From: DASPKX01 sp035627835
Lineage (GTDB): Bacteria > Verrucomicrobiota > Verrucomicrobiia > Limisphaerales > SXQI01
DNA: 64,000 nucleotides
Direction: 5' to 3'
Assembly: GCA_035627835.1 (NCBI GenBank)
Contig: DASPKX010000079.1
Span: 1 to 64,000 of the forward strand
Shown here piece by piece: positions 25,182 through 34,836 of this stretch. How positions within the stretch are numbered: the first letter of the stretch is position 1; every line of letters starts with the position of its first letter. The notes under the pieces were generated by a model. It was not told the DNA's origin, did no database searches, and saw only the letters and a list, made by a program, of their open reading frames with translations. The position numbers and the translations under genes are program-made.

Positions 25182-26015
25182 ATGAGGCGTCCCGAGGTCA
25201 AGGAACTCGCCGCGCTCTTCCCCACGAATGACTTTGAGTTTGGGATGAGCCTTGGCAAAGGGGATCTCCCCGCGTTCTTCTCGCCGGCTTCACAGCGGCC
25301 TGAACTGATTGCAGAACGGGCTCACTGGCTCAGCGAAACTCCGGAACTGTATTTGGGCTATGAGCCAGGCGCCGATGACGTAACGGCAGAGTTCGTCGAG
25401 AACGGAATCGCGAACGGGTTTCTTCCAGCCAACCTAGCCAACCTGTTGCCACGAGACGCTTTTAGGTGGATCGCTGTTAATCTGGACGCCGAAACGATGC
25501 TTTTGAAAGCGGACGCATTTGGTTCCCACAAGCTGGTCGCGGGCGCAGTTTGCTTCCCTTCCTCCTGGAGCCTGGCTGAGAAGATGGGGCACCCATTGGC
25601 TGCCATCCATGATCCCGTCCCCACCGTGAACTCGCGCTTTGGCGCGCGCATCGACACTTTTCTCTCACGCATGAAGCCGGGGACAGCGTGGGAACGCTCC
25701 AACTGGGGGTTGAGCCGGTCGCCAGACTTGAATCAGCACCCAAACCGCAAGTTGCCGCGCCTGGATGCCACTGTCGGGATGCACGAGGTTTTTCTTCGGC
25801 TGGAGCAGCAAATACTCGCTCCTCTTCCGCGAACGCGCGGCACGGTCTTCGGGCTGCAACTCTTCGTTTACCCACTGCGTGAGTTGGCTGAAGTCGCAGA
25901 AATTCGCAATGGCCTTGCGCATGCGCTGAAAACAATGCCACCGGAGATTGCGGCCTACAAAGGGATCGCAAACGCCCGCGAGAGAATCATCACACTTCTG
26001 GAACAGTTGCGATAA
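25182..26015 (+). CDS. DUF3445 (heme-dependent oxidative N-demethylase-like) protein
   Basis: 277 residues. Family motifs: 'WIAVNLDAETMLLK', 'GAVCFPSSWSLAEKMGHPL', 'IHDPVPTVNSRFGARIDTFL', 'MKPGTAWERSNWGL' and 'RTRGTVFGLQLFVYPL'. The best-studied members are heme-dependent oxidative N-demethylases of plant-type amines; DUF3445 proteins elsewhere are uncharacterised. The gene starts three bases after uvrB and ends before a 93-base gap, so the two are probably co-transcribed without sharing a pathway. Function here is not resolved. Confidence 0.78.
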   Translation: MRRPEVKELAALFPTNDFEFGMSLGKGDLPAFFSPASQRPELIAERAHWLSETPELYLGYEPGADDVTAEFVENGIANGFLPANLANLLPRDAFRWIAVNLDAETMLLKADAFGSHKLVAGAVCFPSSWSLAEKMGHPLAAIHDPVPTVNSRFGARIDTFLSRMKPGTAWERSNWGLSRSPDLNQHPNRKLPRLDATVGMHEVFLRLEQQILAPLPRTRGTVFGLQLFVYPLRELAEVAEIRNGLAHALKTMPPEIAAYKGIANARERIITLLEQLR

Positions 26016-26108
26016 TCACGCGCGTTGATTCGTAACGTTTTGCCCCGCGGGTTGTCGAACCGCTAAGAACTGAATCCTTGCTAACGGCCAAGGCAGCTAC
26101 TATAGCCA

Positions 26109-28316
26109 ATGCGGACACCGCACAAAGACTCGCGCGCAACTCTTATGGGAATGGCATTCCGCAATTCGGGCCCCTGCTCTCGCGGCCTTTGGCTGGCTCT
26201 CTGCGCGGCGCTTCTATGGCTCGTCCCGTTCTCAGCCCATGCCGCTCCCAAAGACAACCTTCAGTTCGATCTCTTCCTCGGTTTTAGCAGCGCAAACGAG
26301 ATGCGCGAAGGCGGTTGGTCGCCGGTCATTTTCGAAATTGAAAACGACGGCCCCACCTTCACCGGCACAATTGAATTAAGCGGCGGCGACTTCAACGCGG
26401 GCCAAAGCCGCTTCACAACCGTCGAGCTTCCCACAAACACGCGCAAACGGGTTCTGATGACCGCCTACGGCAGCCAATACGGCCAATGGAACGCCCGTCT
26501 CCTCGACGAGAGGAAGCGTGTCCGCGCTGAACGCCTGAGCATCCAACCGCGCGTGGTGAATTCAGACGGCATCCTGCTGGGTTGCTTGCCCATGACTTTC
26601 GCAGGCATGCCCGGTTTTCCAGAACTCAAAAATCCGCAAGATCAACGTCTTGTTGCTGCGCGCATGGAAACCGCGCATTTCCCGGACAGTCCCCTGCCCC
26701 TTGAAGGTCTAGACGCGCTTTATCTCAACTCGGGCAAAGTCACTGATATTCGGCCGCCCCAGGCGATGGCGCTCGTGAATTGGGTCCGCGGCGGAGGCCG
26801 CTTGATCTTGGCTGTTGAGCAGCTTTCCGACGTGAACGGCACTCCGTGGCTGCAACAATTCCTCCCCATGGAGTTCACGGACGTGCGGAACCAAAAAGTG
26901 GACGAAGCATTGTCCAGTTGGCTCACAGGCCCGCTTCGCACCTACACAAGGCCGGTGATGAAGCGGCTGACGAATCCGGCCAGCCAGAACCATTTTGTCA
27001 CAGAGGATCATGTTTACCGCAGGCAACCGTCCGACAATTCCCTTGGCAACTCGACCATGGCCGTCGCGACCGGAACGCTTCGCGATGCTGTGGTCCTGGC
27101 GCAGGCGGGGGACGTGCCGCTGATCGTGCAGGCGCCGCGCGGCAAAGGCTCCGTGACCGTGCTCACGTTCAGCCCGGAGCGCGAGCCGTTCAAGTCCTGG
27201 AAGAATCGGACCTGGTTTTGGGCGCGCATGCTCGAAGCGCCCTCCGCGTGGTTTGAGACGGAGCAATACGGTTACGGCGGGTGGAGCGTTGACGAGGTTT
27301 TCGGCGCGTTGATTGACAGCCGCCAGGTGCGGAAGTTGCCTGTGGGCTGGCTGCTCGCGTTGCTGGTTGTGTATCTCATCGTCATCGGCCCGCTGGACCA
27401 ATACTGGCTGAAGAAGATCAACCGCCAGATGCTCACCTGGATCACTTTTCCGGCCTACGTCGCGCTCTTCTCGCTGCTGATCTGGTACATTGGTTATCGC
27501 CTCCGCGCCGGTGAAACCGAGTGGAATGAATTGCATGTTGTTGATGTGCTGCCGCGCGGTGACCAGGCGGATTTTCGCGGGCGCACGTTTGCCTCCATCT
27601 ACTCCTCCATCAATTCTTGGTACGCCTTGAAGTCCGATCAGGCCGTCTCAGCCGTGCGCGGCGAAGTTGTGCAAATGAGTCGCGGCGGCCAGAGCGGCAG
27701 CGGCTTCCGCGCCACTCAAACCGGTTCCGGGTATCGCGCGGACATCTATGTGCCGGTCTGGAGCAGCCTGCTCTACGTTTGTGATTGGATGCAGCCCGAC
27801 AGCATGCCGTTCATGGCGCGCCATGACCGCGATTCCAACAAGCTGACGGTGGAGAACTTCCTGGGCGTTCCTCTCAATGACATCCGCGCCGTGATCGACT
27901 CGAAGGTGTATGCTGTGGGCAATCTGAAGCCGAACGAGAAACGGGAAATCGATCTGCAGGAAGCGGGCAGCCAGTCGCTAAACCAGTTCGTCATGCAAAC
28001 GGCCGGGGGATTCCCCGCTGCCGTGGAGTCTCGCAGAAGCCAATTCGGCGGCGGCAACCAGGGACGCATTGAAAACCGCGCTCTCACCGCGACGGTTGCC
28101 TCGTTTATTGGCGAGTTGAATCTCACCTATGATCATCGCGGCTTTACTGCTCCGGCGGGTTTTGACCTGAGCCCGCAAGCGCGCCGTGGCGACACCATTT
28201 TGCTCGCGTTTGCCCCAAACCATTCTTTCACCAAACCGATCAACGACTTCACTCCGATCCGCTCGCAGCGGGACACTCTCCTGCGGCTGGTCATTCCCGC
28301 GCGGAACCAAAAATAG
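26109..28316 (+). CDS. Large membrane-anchored protein of an ABC export cassette
   Basis: 735 residues, no named enzyme domain. A signal sequence lies near residues 26-45 (the start could be 26109, 26145 or 26151, none with a strong ribosome site). The extracytoplasmic part has beta-rich N-terminal folds and 'ALVNWVRGGGRLILAVEQLSD', which recalls a DUF4350/GATase-like fold found in proteins beside ABC transporters. Two membrane segments at about residues 416-433 and 444-462 separate it from a C-terminal beta-rich domain. The gene is two bases ahead of the ATPase gene. Verrucomicrobial and Bacteroidetes gliding/export cassettes have similar layouts. Confidence 0.75.
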   Translation: MRTPHKDSRATLMGMAFRNSGPCSRGLWLALCAALLWLVPFSAHAAPKDNLQFDLFLGFSSANEMREGGWSPVIFEIENDGPTFTGTIELSGGDFNAGQSRFTTVELPTNTRKRVLMTAYGSQYGQWNARLLDERKRVRAERLSIQPRVVNSDGILLGCLPMTFAGMPGFPELKNPQDQRLVAARMETAHFPDSPLPLEGLDALYLNSGKVTDIRPPQAMALVNWVRGGGRLILAVEQLSDVNGTPWLQQFLPMEFTDVRNQKVDEALSSWLTGPLRTYTRPVMKRLTNPASQNHFVTEDHVYRRQPSDNSLGNSTMAVATGTLRDAVVLAQAGDVPLIVQAPRGKGSVTVLTFSPEREPFKSWKNRTWFWARMLEAPSAWFETEQYGYGGWSVDEVFGALIDSRQVRKLPVGWLLALLVVYLIVIGPLDQYWLKKINRQMLTWITFPAYVALFSLLIWYIGYRLRAGETEWNELHVVDVLPRGDQADFRGRTFASIYSSINSWYALKSDQAVSAVRGEVVQMSRGGQSGSGFRATQTGSGYRADIYVPVWSSLLYVCDWMQPDSMPFMARHDRDSNKLTVENFLGVPLNDIRAVIDSKVYAVGNLKPNEKREIDLQEAGSQSLNQFVMQTAGGFPAAVESRRSQFGGGNQGRIENRALTATVASFIGELNLTYDHRGFTAPAGFDLSPQARRGDTILLAFAPNHSFTKPINDFTPIRSQRDTLLRLVIPARNQK

Positions 28317-28318
28317 TT

Positions 28319-29275
28319 ATGGCAGTCGAAATCAACCCTTCGGTCCCCGCCATCCAAACCTACGAGCTGTCGCGGCATTACGGCGCGATGACGGCGCTGA
28401 GCGGCCTCTCGTTAACCGTGAACCGGGGCGATCTGTTCGGATTCATCGGCTCGAACGGCGCGGGCAAAACCACCACGCTTCGAATCCTGGCCACGTTCCT
28501 CACCCCCTCCACTGGCCGAGCCGAAGTGCTCGGCCATGACGTCGTGAAGGATGCGGACGCCGTCCGCCACATCATCGGCTACATGCCCGACTTCTTCGGC
28601 GTGTATAAAGACATGGAGGTGACTGAGTACCTCGATTTCTTCGCGGCCTGTTACAAAATCCCCTCCACGCAGCGGGATAAAACCGTTGCGGACGTGCTGG
28701 AATTGGTTGGGCTCACTGAAAAGAAGGGCGCGTTGATTGGAGCTTTGAGCCGAGGCATGCAACAGAGGCTCGGCTTGGCCCGCGTTCTTATTCATGACCC
28801 GCAAGTGTTGCTGCTCGACGAGCCTGCCAGCGGTCTCGACCCTCGCGCGCGGATTGAAATGATGGCCATTCTGCAGGAGCTGCAGCGCCTCGGCAAAACC
28901 ATCATCATCTCGTCGCACATCCTGAGCGAGCTGCAGACGCTCTGTAATCGCGTTGCGATCATTGAGCGCGGAAAACTGATTTACGCTGGCCCGGTTCAAG
29001 GTGTCCGCGACCAGATGGAAAGCGGGCAAATTTATTGGGTCACGGTGCAGGGCGATCCGCACAAAGCGATCGAACTGTTGAAGGGACATCCTGAGGTTGC
29101 TGCTGCTGAGCAGGCAGATGGACAAGTCAAAGTGACCCTTGCCAGCCACGAGACTGATCCTGGATTTCTCGCAGAAACACTGGTCCGCGGCGGCGTTCGC
29201 ATTACTGGACTCTGGGAGAACGAGCTTGGCCTTGAAGAAGTGTTCCTTCGCGTGACGAAGGGAGAAACACAGTAA
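28319..29275 (+). CDS. ABC transporter ATP-binding protein
   Basis: 318 residues. Walker A 'GSNGAGKT' at 44-51, signature 'LSRGMQ' at 143-148, Walker B 'LLLDEP' at 164-169, and the H-loop His in 'IISSHI' are all intact. The protein has the size and C-terminal extension of ATPases that drive ABC-2-type exporters. It lies two bases after the membrane protein gene and eight bases before the first permease gene, so a single polycistronic message is likely. Substrate is unknown. Confidence 0.93.
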   Translation: MAVEINPSVPAIQTYELSRHYGAMTALSGLSLTVNRGDLFGFIGSNGAGKTTTLRILATFLTPSTGRAEVLGHDVVKDADAVRHIIGYMPDFFGVYKDMEVTEYLDFFAACYKIPSTQRDKTVADVLELVGLTEKKGALIGALSRGMQQRLGLARVLIHDPQVLLLDEPASGLDPRARIEMMAILQELQRLGKTIIISSHILSELQTLCNRVAIIERGKLIYAGPVQGVRDQMESGQIYWVTVQGDPHKAIELLKGHPEVAAAEQADGQVKVTLASHETDPGFLAETLVRGGVRITGLWENELGLEEVFLRVTKGETQ

Positions 29276-29283
29276 CCGTTTCC

Positions 29284-30924
29284 GTGGTTACGCTCCTGCC
29301 CATTGTCAGCCGCGAACTGCGTGTGGCCTCACGCAAGCGGATGACATATTGGTCGCGCTTCGGAACGGCCATCATCGCATTCGGAGCATTCATATGGGTC
29401 TGGCTGAGCATGGCCCGCCACGCCACGAACAGCCAACGCGGGATGATGCTCTTCAGCGTGATCTCGGGGGCTGCCTTTCTTTTTGCGCTTATAGCGGGAG
29501 CAGCGATCACTGCGGACTGCATTAGTGAGGAGAAGCGTGACGGCACCCTCGGTTTGCTCTTCTTAACGGATCTTCGCGGCTACGACGTTGTCTTCGGGAA
29601 ACTCTTTGCAACGTCTATCGATTCCTTCTATCGCCTGGTTGCTGTGTTCCCCATCCTCGCCATCCCCGTGATGATGGGCGGGGTCGCGCCCGAGGAGGTC
29701 GGACGAGTCGTGCTCGTCCTGTTGAACACCCTCTTTCTATCCCTTTGCCTGGGTATCTTTTTCTCCTCCATCAGCCGTGATGATCGGCGAGCCCGGGCAC
29801 TAACAGGCGGGGTGCTCCTGTTTCTGACATTGGGAGTCCCAGCGCTTTGCGCCGGTTACGCGGCTTATTACGAGCTTCGCACGGTAACCCTGGATCTGAT
29901 GATCTTCAGCCCTGGTTTCGGCTTCTTCACAGCGTTCACCGGCTTTTACAAACCCAACCATTTTTGGGGCTCACTCTTATTCTGCCATGGGTTGTCCTGG
30001 GCTTCCCTTATCGTCGCCAGCTTTATCCTCCCTCATGTCTGGCAAGACAAAGCCAAGTCAAAGAAAGGTGAGAAATTGCAGAAAACCTGGGACGTCTGGC
30101 GCCATGGCACAAGCGAGCAACGCGCCGCGTTTCGCTCCTCCTTGCTGGACACAAACGCAGTCTATTGGCTCGGCGCGCGGGATCGGCTGAAACCGGCAGT
30201 TATATGGCTATTCCTTGGGTTGGCGGGAGCCCTATGGTTCTGGTTGTTCGTGCGCTGGCCGGATGACATGCTGGAGCCGGAGATCTACGTGATGACGGCG
30301 GTAATCATCAACACCTGCCTCAAATTCTGGGTAGCCTCCGAGGCTCCAAGGCTTTTCGGGCGCGACAAAAAATCGGGAGCCCTGGAGCTGCTGCTCTCCA
30401 CACCAATGTCGGTCCCTTCCATCCTGCGGGGCCAACTTCTCGCGCTCTGGCGGCACTTCGGGTGGCAGATCACGGTGGTCTTCGCCCTGGAGCTGCTGAT
30501 GATGACCGCAGCTTTGGTGGAGGAAAATTTCGATGGCGAGTTTTTCCTGCTCTGGTTTGTCGGCTTAACCATGTTCCTGCTCGATATTGTGGCGCTGGCG
30601 GTGCTCGGCATGTGGCACGGCCTTCGGGCAAAGACGGTCAACGCCGCCTCGGGTCAAGTGGTCGCCCGCATTCTCATTTTGCCGTGGTTCCTCTTTTTCA
30701 GCTTTATCACGTTTTTCGAACTCAGCGACCTCGATCGTTCTTTAAGTATGGATGAGGAGGAAGCGATGCTTTTCTGGCTGGCCATCGGCATTTGCATCAA
30801 CGCCTACTTCACAATCATGAGCTGGCGGAACCTTGTGGCCAAATTCCGGGAGATCGCCACGCAACGCTTCGACAAATCCGCTGGCTGGCGTTGGTTCGGA
30901 TGGTTTCGCCCGAAGGCTCAGTAA
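29284..30924 (+). CDS. ABC-2-type transporter permease (first of two)
   Basis: 546 residues, GTG start. Many hydrophobic segments are visible, with an N-terminal cytoplasmic 'VSRELRVASRKR' motif. It is paralogous to the next gene: 'LFLTDLRGYDVVFGKLFATS', 'NTLFLSLCLGIFFSS' and 'KKSGALELLLSTPMSV' have close counterparts there. Such duplicated permeases would form a heterodimer with the upstream ATPase. Substrate unknown; candidates are a lipid, a peptide or a surface polymer. Confidence 0.85.
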   Translation: MVTLLPIVSRELRVASRKRMTYWSRFGTAIIAFGAFIWVWLSMARHATNSQRGMMLFSVISGAAFLFALIAGAAITADCISEEKRDGTLGLLFLTDLRGYDVVFGKLFATSIDSFYRLVAVFPILAIPVMMGGVAPEEVGRVVLVLLNTLFLSLCLGIFFSSISRDDRRARALTGGVLLFLTLGVPALCAGYAAYYELRTVTLDLMIFSPGFGFFTAFTGFYKPNHFWGSLLFCHGLSWASLIVASFILPHVWQDKAKSKKGEKLQKTWDVWRHGTSEQRAAFRSSLLDTNAVYWLGARDRLKPAVIWLFLGLAGALWFWLFVRWPDDMLEPEIYVMTAVIINTCLKFWVASEAPRLFGRDKKSGALELLLSTPMSVPSILRGQLLALWRHFGWQITVVFALELLMMTAALVEENFDGEFFLLWFVGLTMFLLDIVALAVLGMWHGLRAKTVNAASGQVVARILILPWFLFFSFITFFELSDLDRSLSMDEEEAMLFWLAIGICINAYFTIMSWRNLVAKFREIATQRFDKSAGWRWFGWFRPKAQ

Positions 30925-30933
30925 CCCGGTTCT

Positions 30934-32484
30934 ATGGTTTCGCTGCCGATCGTCGAGCGTGAGTTGCGGGTGGCGTCGCGCAGCAAATGGCTTTACCGAG
31001 CCCGCCGCTTGACCGCCCTTGCTGCCACTCTTGTCGGCGGGTTTCTTCTCCTGACCAGCACAGGCGGCTCGCAAAGCGCTGGCGGAACGCTGTTCGCAAT
31101 TTTTGTTGGTCTCGGGTTCTTCGTTGCTCTCTTTGAGGGGGTGCGGAAAACAGCCGATTGCATCAGCGAAGAAAAGCGTGAAGGCACCATCGGCCTGTTG
31201 TTTCTGACGGATCTGCGCCCGCTCGATGTTGTGCTCGGTAAGTTCGCCGCGAATTCCATCCGCACATTTCACGCGCTTCTCTCCATCTTTCCCATCATCG
31301 CAATCGCGCTTGTGCTGGGAGGCGTGACGGGCGGGGAATTTTGGCGCGCAACACTGGTGTTGATGAACACCCTGTTTCTTTCGCTCAGCGTAAGCATGCT
31401 CGCCTCAACGCTGAACCATGAAGCCGGCAGCAGCATCGGTTTGAGCGCGTTGATCTTGATCACGCTGGCCGGCATCATCCCCGGGCTTCATGCAGCCGCA
31501 GAGCATGTGAGTTCTGCACATTGGACAGCCTGGCTCACCTTTTTCAGCCCTTTCACAACCTGGCTGCATGCCTTTGACGCCCGCTACACCGCTGCGCCAG
31601 GAGCTTTCTGGGGCTCAATGGTCGTGACGCATGCAATCGCCTGGGCCTCGCTCATCGCGGCCAGCTTGATTCTTCCCAGAACGTGGTCCGACACCAAGAC
31701 AGCCTCAGAACCCGCTCAGGTGGAGCGCAACGAATCAGAGGCCACAATCGCAAGGCGAAACGCTCTCCGGCGCAAAACACTCGACCAGAATCCCGCCGCA
31801 TGGCTCGGCTTGCGAAAGTTTTCAGGAAGGTACCCTCGGCTCACTTGGTTCCTCAGCATTCCAGCAGCCGGATGCATGCTGGCCGCCTTTTTCCTGCCGG
31901 TTGAGTTTGGATACGGAGTGATGATCGGGCTCAACATCCTGCTGCGTGTTCTGGTGGCCTCCCAGGCATCCTTGAACATGTGCGAAGCCCGGAAGAATGG
32001 CGCTCTTGAGTTGGTTCTTTCCACCCCACTCACGATCAAGGAGTTCGTGAAAGGCCAGCGCCAGGCATTTGAGAAGCTCTTCTTCGTTCCGGTGGTGATC
32101 GCGCTCGTATGGCACGTCGCGTTCATGGTGAAACTGGCGCAGGAAGCCAACGGCTTGCTCGGAATTGGATGGACCATTTACCGCATGGGGATGCTCATTC
32201 TCGATGGTTATGCTGTTGGTTGGGCCGGCCTTTGGATGGGTTTAAAAACCCCCAAGCCTGCAGTCGCATTCTTTAAGACCATGCTTTGGGGCCTCGTTGC
32301 GCCTGGGGTGCTCACGCTTTTCTGCATTCCCGGCCTGCTCACAGATGTCGTGCTGATTCAGATCGCGCACGACGCGGTCATTTACGATTTTCGCAAGTTG
32401 CTCAACGAGCAAGCGGGCGCCACGACCATTCGCCCGGTCATCCAGGCTGCGCCCAACGAAGCCCCACCCATCGTTCGTGCTTAA
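30934..32484 (+). CDS. ABC-2-type transporter permease (second of two)
   Basis: 516 residues, multi-spanning. Shares with its upstream paralogue the N-terminal 'PIVERELRVASRS' segment, 'GLLFLTDLRPLDVVLGKFA', 'NTLFLSLSVSMLAS' and 'ARKNGALELVLSTPLTI'. It starts nine bases after the first permease and closes the four-gene cassette. The duplication is old, since identity outside the motifs is low by eye. Confidence 0.85.
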   Translation: MVSLPIVERELRVASRSKWLYRARRLTALAATLVGGFLLLTSTGGSQSAGGTLFAIFVGLGFFVALFEGVRKTADCISEEKREGTIGLLFLTDLRPLDVVLGKFAANSIRTFHALLSIFPIIAIALVLGGVTGGEFWRATLVLMNTLFLSLSVSMLASTLNHEAGSSIGLSALILITLAGIIPGLHAAAEHVSSAHWTAWLTFFSPFTTWLHAFDARYTAAPGAFWGSMVVTHAIAWASLIAASLILPRTWSDTKTASEPAQVERNESEATIARRNALRRKTLDQNPAAWLGLRKFSGRYPRLTWFLSIPAAGCMLAAFFLPVEFGYGVMIGLNILLRVLVASQASLNMCEARKNGALELVLSTPLTIKEFVKGQRQAFEKLFFVPVVIALVWHVAFMVKLAQEANGLLGIGWTIYRMGMLILDGYAVGWAGLWMGLKTPKPAVAFFKTMLWGLVAPGVLTLFCIPGLLTDVVLIQIAHDAVIYDFRKLLNEQAGATTIRPVIQAAPNEAPPIVRA

Positions 32485-32637
32485 GGCGACACGCCCCCGG
32501 CCAGCATTGCGTCTTGCCTCATGGGTGCTCCTGGCCGAAGGTAAAGGCATGTCACGAAAAAACCTTTCTCATTCTCCCGCGTTTCGGTGGCGGCGAGCCA
32601 GGAATCACTCGCAAAACAACACGGCTGCAAACTAGAC

Positions 32638-33489
32638 ATGTTTGCTGACCTGCATCTGCACACCAACTTTTCCGACGGCACCTACACCCCGGAAGAGTTG
32701 GCGGAGCACGCCGCCCGTTACCGCTTCAAGGCGGTAGCTCTTACGGACCATGACACGGTCGAAGGGTGCGCTCGCATGGCCGCCGCTTGCAAAGCCCGCG
32801 GCATCGAATTCGTTCCCGGCTCCGAACTCACGGTCGAGCATGAAGGCCACGAGCTTCATGTCCTGGCCTACTTCATTGATGCCGAACACCCGCGGCTGCT
32901 TAGCGAAATGGCCCATTTCCAAAAGGTTCGCCAGGAACGAATCGTTGAAATTGTTGCGCGCCTCAATGAGATCGGCATTCCTTTAAAGAGCGAGTCGGTG
33001 TTCGCCATCGCGAAATGCAACTCCCCTGGGCGTCCTCATGTTGGGCGGGCGCTGGTGCAGGCCAAAATCTGCAGCAGTGTGGACGAAGCCTTTGAGCGCT
33101 TCTTGAAGCGAAACCGGCCTGGTTGGGTGCCGAAATTCCGCATGTCAGCGGAGCACGCGATTGAACTTATCCATGAGGCTGGCGGCCTGGCCGTGCTTGC
33201 GCATCCAGCTCTGAACCGGGCGGATGATCTTATCGAACCTTTAGCCGAACTCGGCCTTGATGGCATTGAGTGCTACCACACCAAGCACGGCACCGGGCAT
33301 ATCGAAACGTATTCTTTGCTCGCGGAACGGCTGAAGCTTCTGGTGACCGGCGGCTCTGATTGCCATGGGATGAACAAGGGGCGCCCCTTGATTGGATCCA
33401 TTAAAGTTCCATACCAGCATGTCGAGCGTCTCCGCACCGCGGCGGAAACCCTGCGCGGCCGTCTTTCCACCAGCCGCGCCCCGCAGTAG
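32638..33489 (+). CDS. PHP-domain phosphoesterase
   Basis: 283 residues from the ATG that begins 'MFADLHLHTNFSDG'; the earlier in-frame start at 32587 adds a non-family stretch. Metal ligands: His6, His8 and Asp13, then 'ALTDHDTVEG', 'GSELTVE', 'LHVLAYF', 'VLAHPAL' and 'VTGGSDCHG' near the end. The overall sequence fits the RNase AM / 3',5'-nucleoside bisphosphate phosphatase branch of PHP proteins. It is followed by ftsY after 15 bases, with which it may be co-transcribed. Confidence 0.9.
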   Translation: MFADLHLHTNFSDGTYTPEELAEHAARYRFKAVALTDHDTVEGCARMAAACKARGIEFVPGSELTVEHEGHELHVLAYFIDAEHPRLLSEMAHFQKVRQERIVEIVARLNEIGIPLKSESVFAIAKCNSPGRPHVGRALVQAKICSSVDEAFERFLKRNRPGWVPKFRMSAEHAIELIHEAGGLAVLAHPALNRADDLIEPLAELGLDGIECYHTKHGTGHIETYSLLAERLKLLVTGGSDCHGMNKGRPLIGSIKVPYQHVERLRTAAETLRGRLSTSRAPQ

Positions 33490-33504
33490 CATCTCGCCCG
33501 CAAC

Positions 33505-34416
33505 ATGGGACTGTTCGATAAATTTAAGCAGGGTCTGCAGAAGACCCATCAAAAGCTCGTCGGCGAAATTAAGCGGATCGTCACCTTCTCCCCGAAGATG
33601 ACGGAGGAGCAACTCGAGGAACTCGAAGCCACCCTTCTCGGCGCGGACCTCGGCTTAAAAGCCACAACCCAGATCGTCGAAGCCGTTCGCAAAGCGTACG
33701 AGAGCCAGGGCGGAGGTGGCCTCGATGTGCTTGGCGTCGCCCGGCAGGAACTCGAAAAAGAGCTTCCTGAAGCCCAAGGCCTCAAACGGGTGAAATCAGG
33801 CCCGACAGTGATTTCGATCGTTGGTGTGAACGGCACAGGCAAAACCACCACCGCAGCAAAGCTGGCCGCATACTTGAAGAACCGCGGAGACGTCGTGGTT
33901 ATGGCCGCTTGCGACACCTTCCGCGCAGCCGCGATTGAGCAGTTGAAAATCTGGGGCCAACGCCTCGATGTGCCTGTGGTCGCCAGCGCTTACGGCGCGG
34001 ATCCGGCCGCCGTCGCTCACGACGCGGTGGCCGCGGGGATGTCCCGGGGCGCAAACTATGTGCTCATCGACACCGCTGGCCGCCTGCACACAAAGCACAA
34101 TCTCATGCAGGAACTGCAAAAAGTTCATCGCGTCATGACGAAGCTTATACCCGACGCGCCGCATGAAACGCTCCTGGTCGTGGACGCGACCACCGGCATG
34201 AACGCGCTCACCCAGGCGCGTGAGTTCGACAAAGCTGTGACCCTCACCGGCTTGATCGTCACGAAACTCGACGGCACCAGCAAAGGCGGCGTGGTGATTG
34301 CTGTGGGCAAAGACACGCAGCTGCCGGTGAAGTTCATCGGCGTGGGCGAGGCCGTTGATGATCTTCAGCCATACGAGCCAAGAGAATTTACGAAAGCAAT
34401 GTTCGCTGCGGAATAG
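33505..34416 (+). CDS. ftsY: Signal recognition particle receptor FtsY
   Basis: 303 residues, without the acidic A domain present in E. coli FtsY. The NG core has an N-terminal four-helix bundle ('KMTEEQLEELEATLLGADLG'), G1 'GVNGTGKTT' at 107-115, 'DTFRAAA' near 136, 'IDTAGRLH' near 187, and 'TKLDGTSKGG' near 252. It binds the SRP-ribosome complex at the inner membrane and co-translationally delivers membrane proteins. The N-terminal amphipathic segment 'MGLFDKFKQGL' probably mediates membrane contact. Confidence 0.95.
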   Translation: MGLFDKFKQGLQKTHQKLVGEIKRIVTFSPKMTEEQLEELEATLLGADLGLKATTQIVEAVRKAYESQGGGGLDVLGVARQELEKELPEAQGLKRVKSGPTVISIVGVNGTGKTTTAAKLAAYLKNRGDVVVMAACDTFRAAAIEQLKIWGQRLDVPVVASAYGADPAAVAHDAVAAGMSRGANYVLIDTAGRLHTKHNLMQELQKVHRVMTKLIPDAPHETLLVVDATTGMNALTQAREFDKAVTLTGLIVTKLDGTSKGGVVIAVGKDTQLPVKFIGVGEAVDDLQPYEPREFTKAMFAAE

Positions 34417-34521
34417 ATAAACGCAGCATCACTGTGCCCGGCCAGCGGGCGACATCACTACCGCTAATCTGGCCTCTCAGATTTGACAGATAGAGCGCTG
34501 GGCCTGTTAGTATTCCCGCGA

Positions 34522-34836
34522 ATGCAGCAGCCGCCTTACTTCGTCGCGATCAGCAAATTTGCCGTTGCCAACGGCATGACCGCACAGGTCAAGGAAGCTT
34601 TTCGCGCCCGGCCGCACCTTGTTGATTCTGCGGACGGGTTCCTGCGGATGGAGGTGATCAGCCCCGTCGATTCTCCGGACGAAATCTGGCTCATGACTTT
34701 CTGGCGCGATGAGCCGAGTTACAGGACCTGGCATAAGAGCCACATGTACCGCGACTCCCATAAAGGCATCCCCAAGGGTTTAAAGTTGAGGCCGGAAGCC
34801 ACCGAGATCCGCTTCTTCGAGCACATTGCTTCATGA
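34522..34836 (+). CDS. Antibiotic biosynthesis monooxygenase (ABM)-domain protein
   Basis: 104 residues, dimeric ferredoxin-like ABM fold by pattern: 'FVAISKFAVANGMTAQVKEAF', 'ADGFLRMEVISP', 'WLMTFWRDEPSYRTWHKSH'. Family members include heme-degrading IsdG/HmoB-type enzymes and quinone-forming monooxygenases. The start at 34522 (ATG) is preferred over a TTG at 34483. Its stop overlaps the ATG of the cobalamin-binding gene by four bases (ATGA), which argues that the two proteins act together. Confidence 0.8.
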   Translation: MQQPPYFVAISKFAVANGMTAQVKEAFRARPHLVDSADGFLRMEVISPVDSPDEIWLMTFWRDEPSYRTWHKSHMYRDSHKGIPKGLKLRPEATEIRFFEHIAS

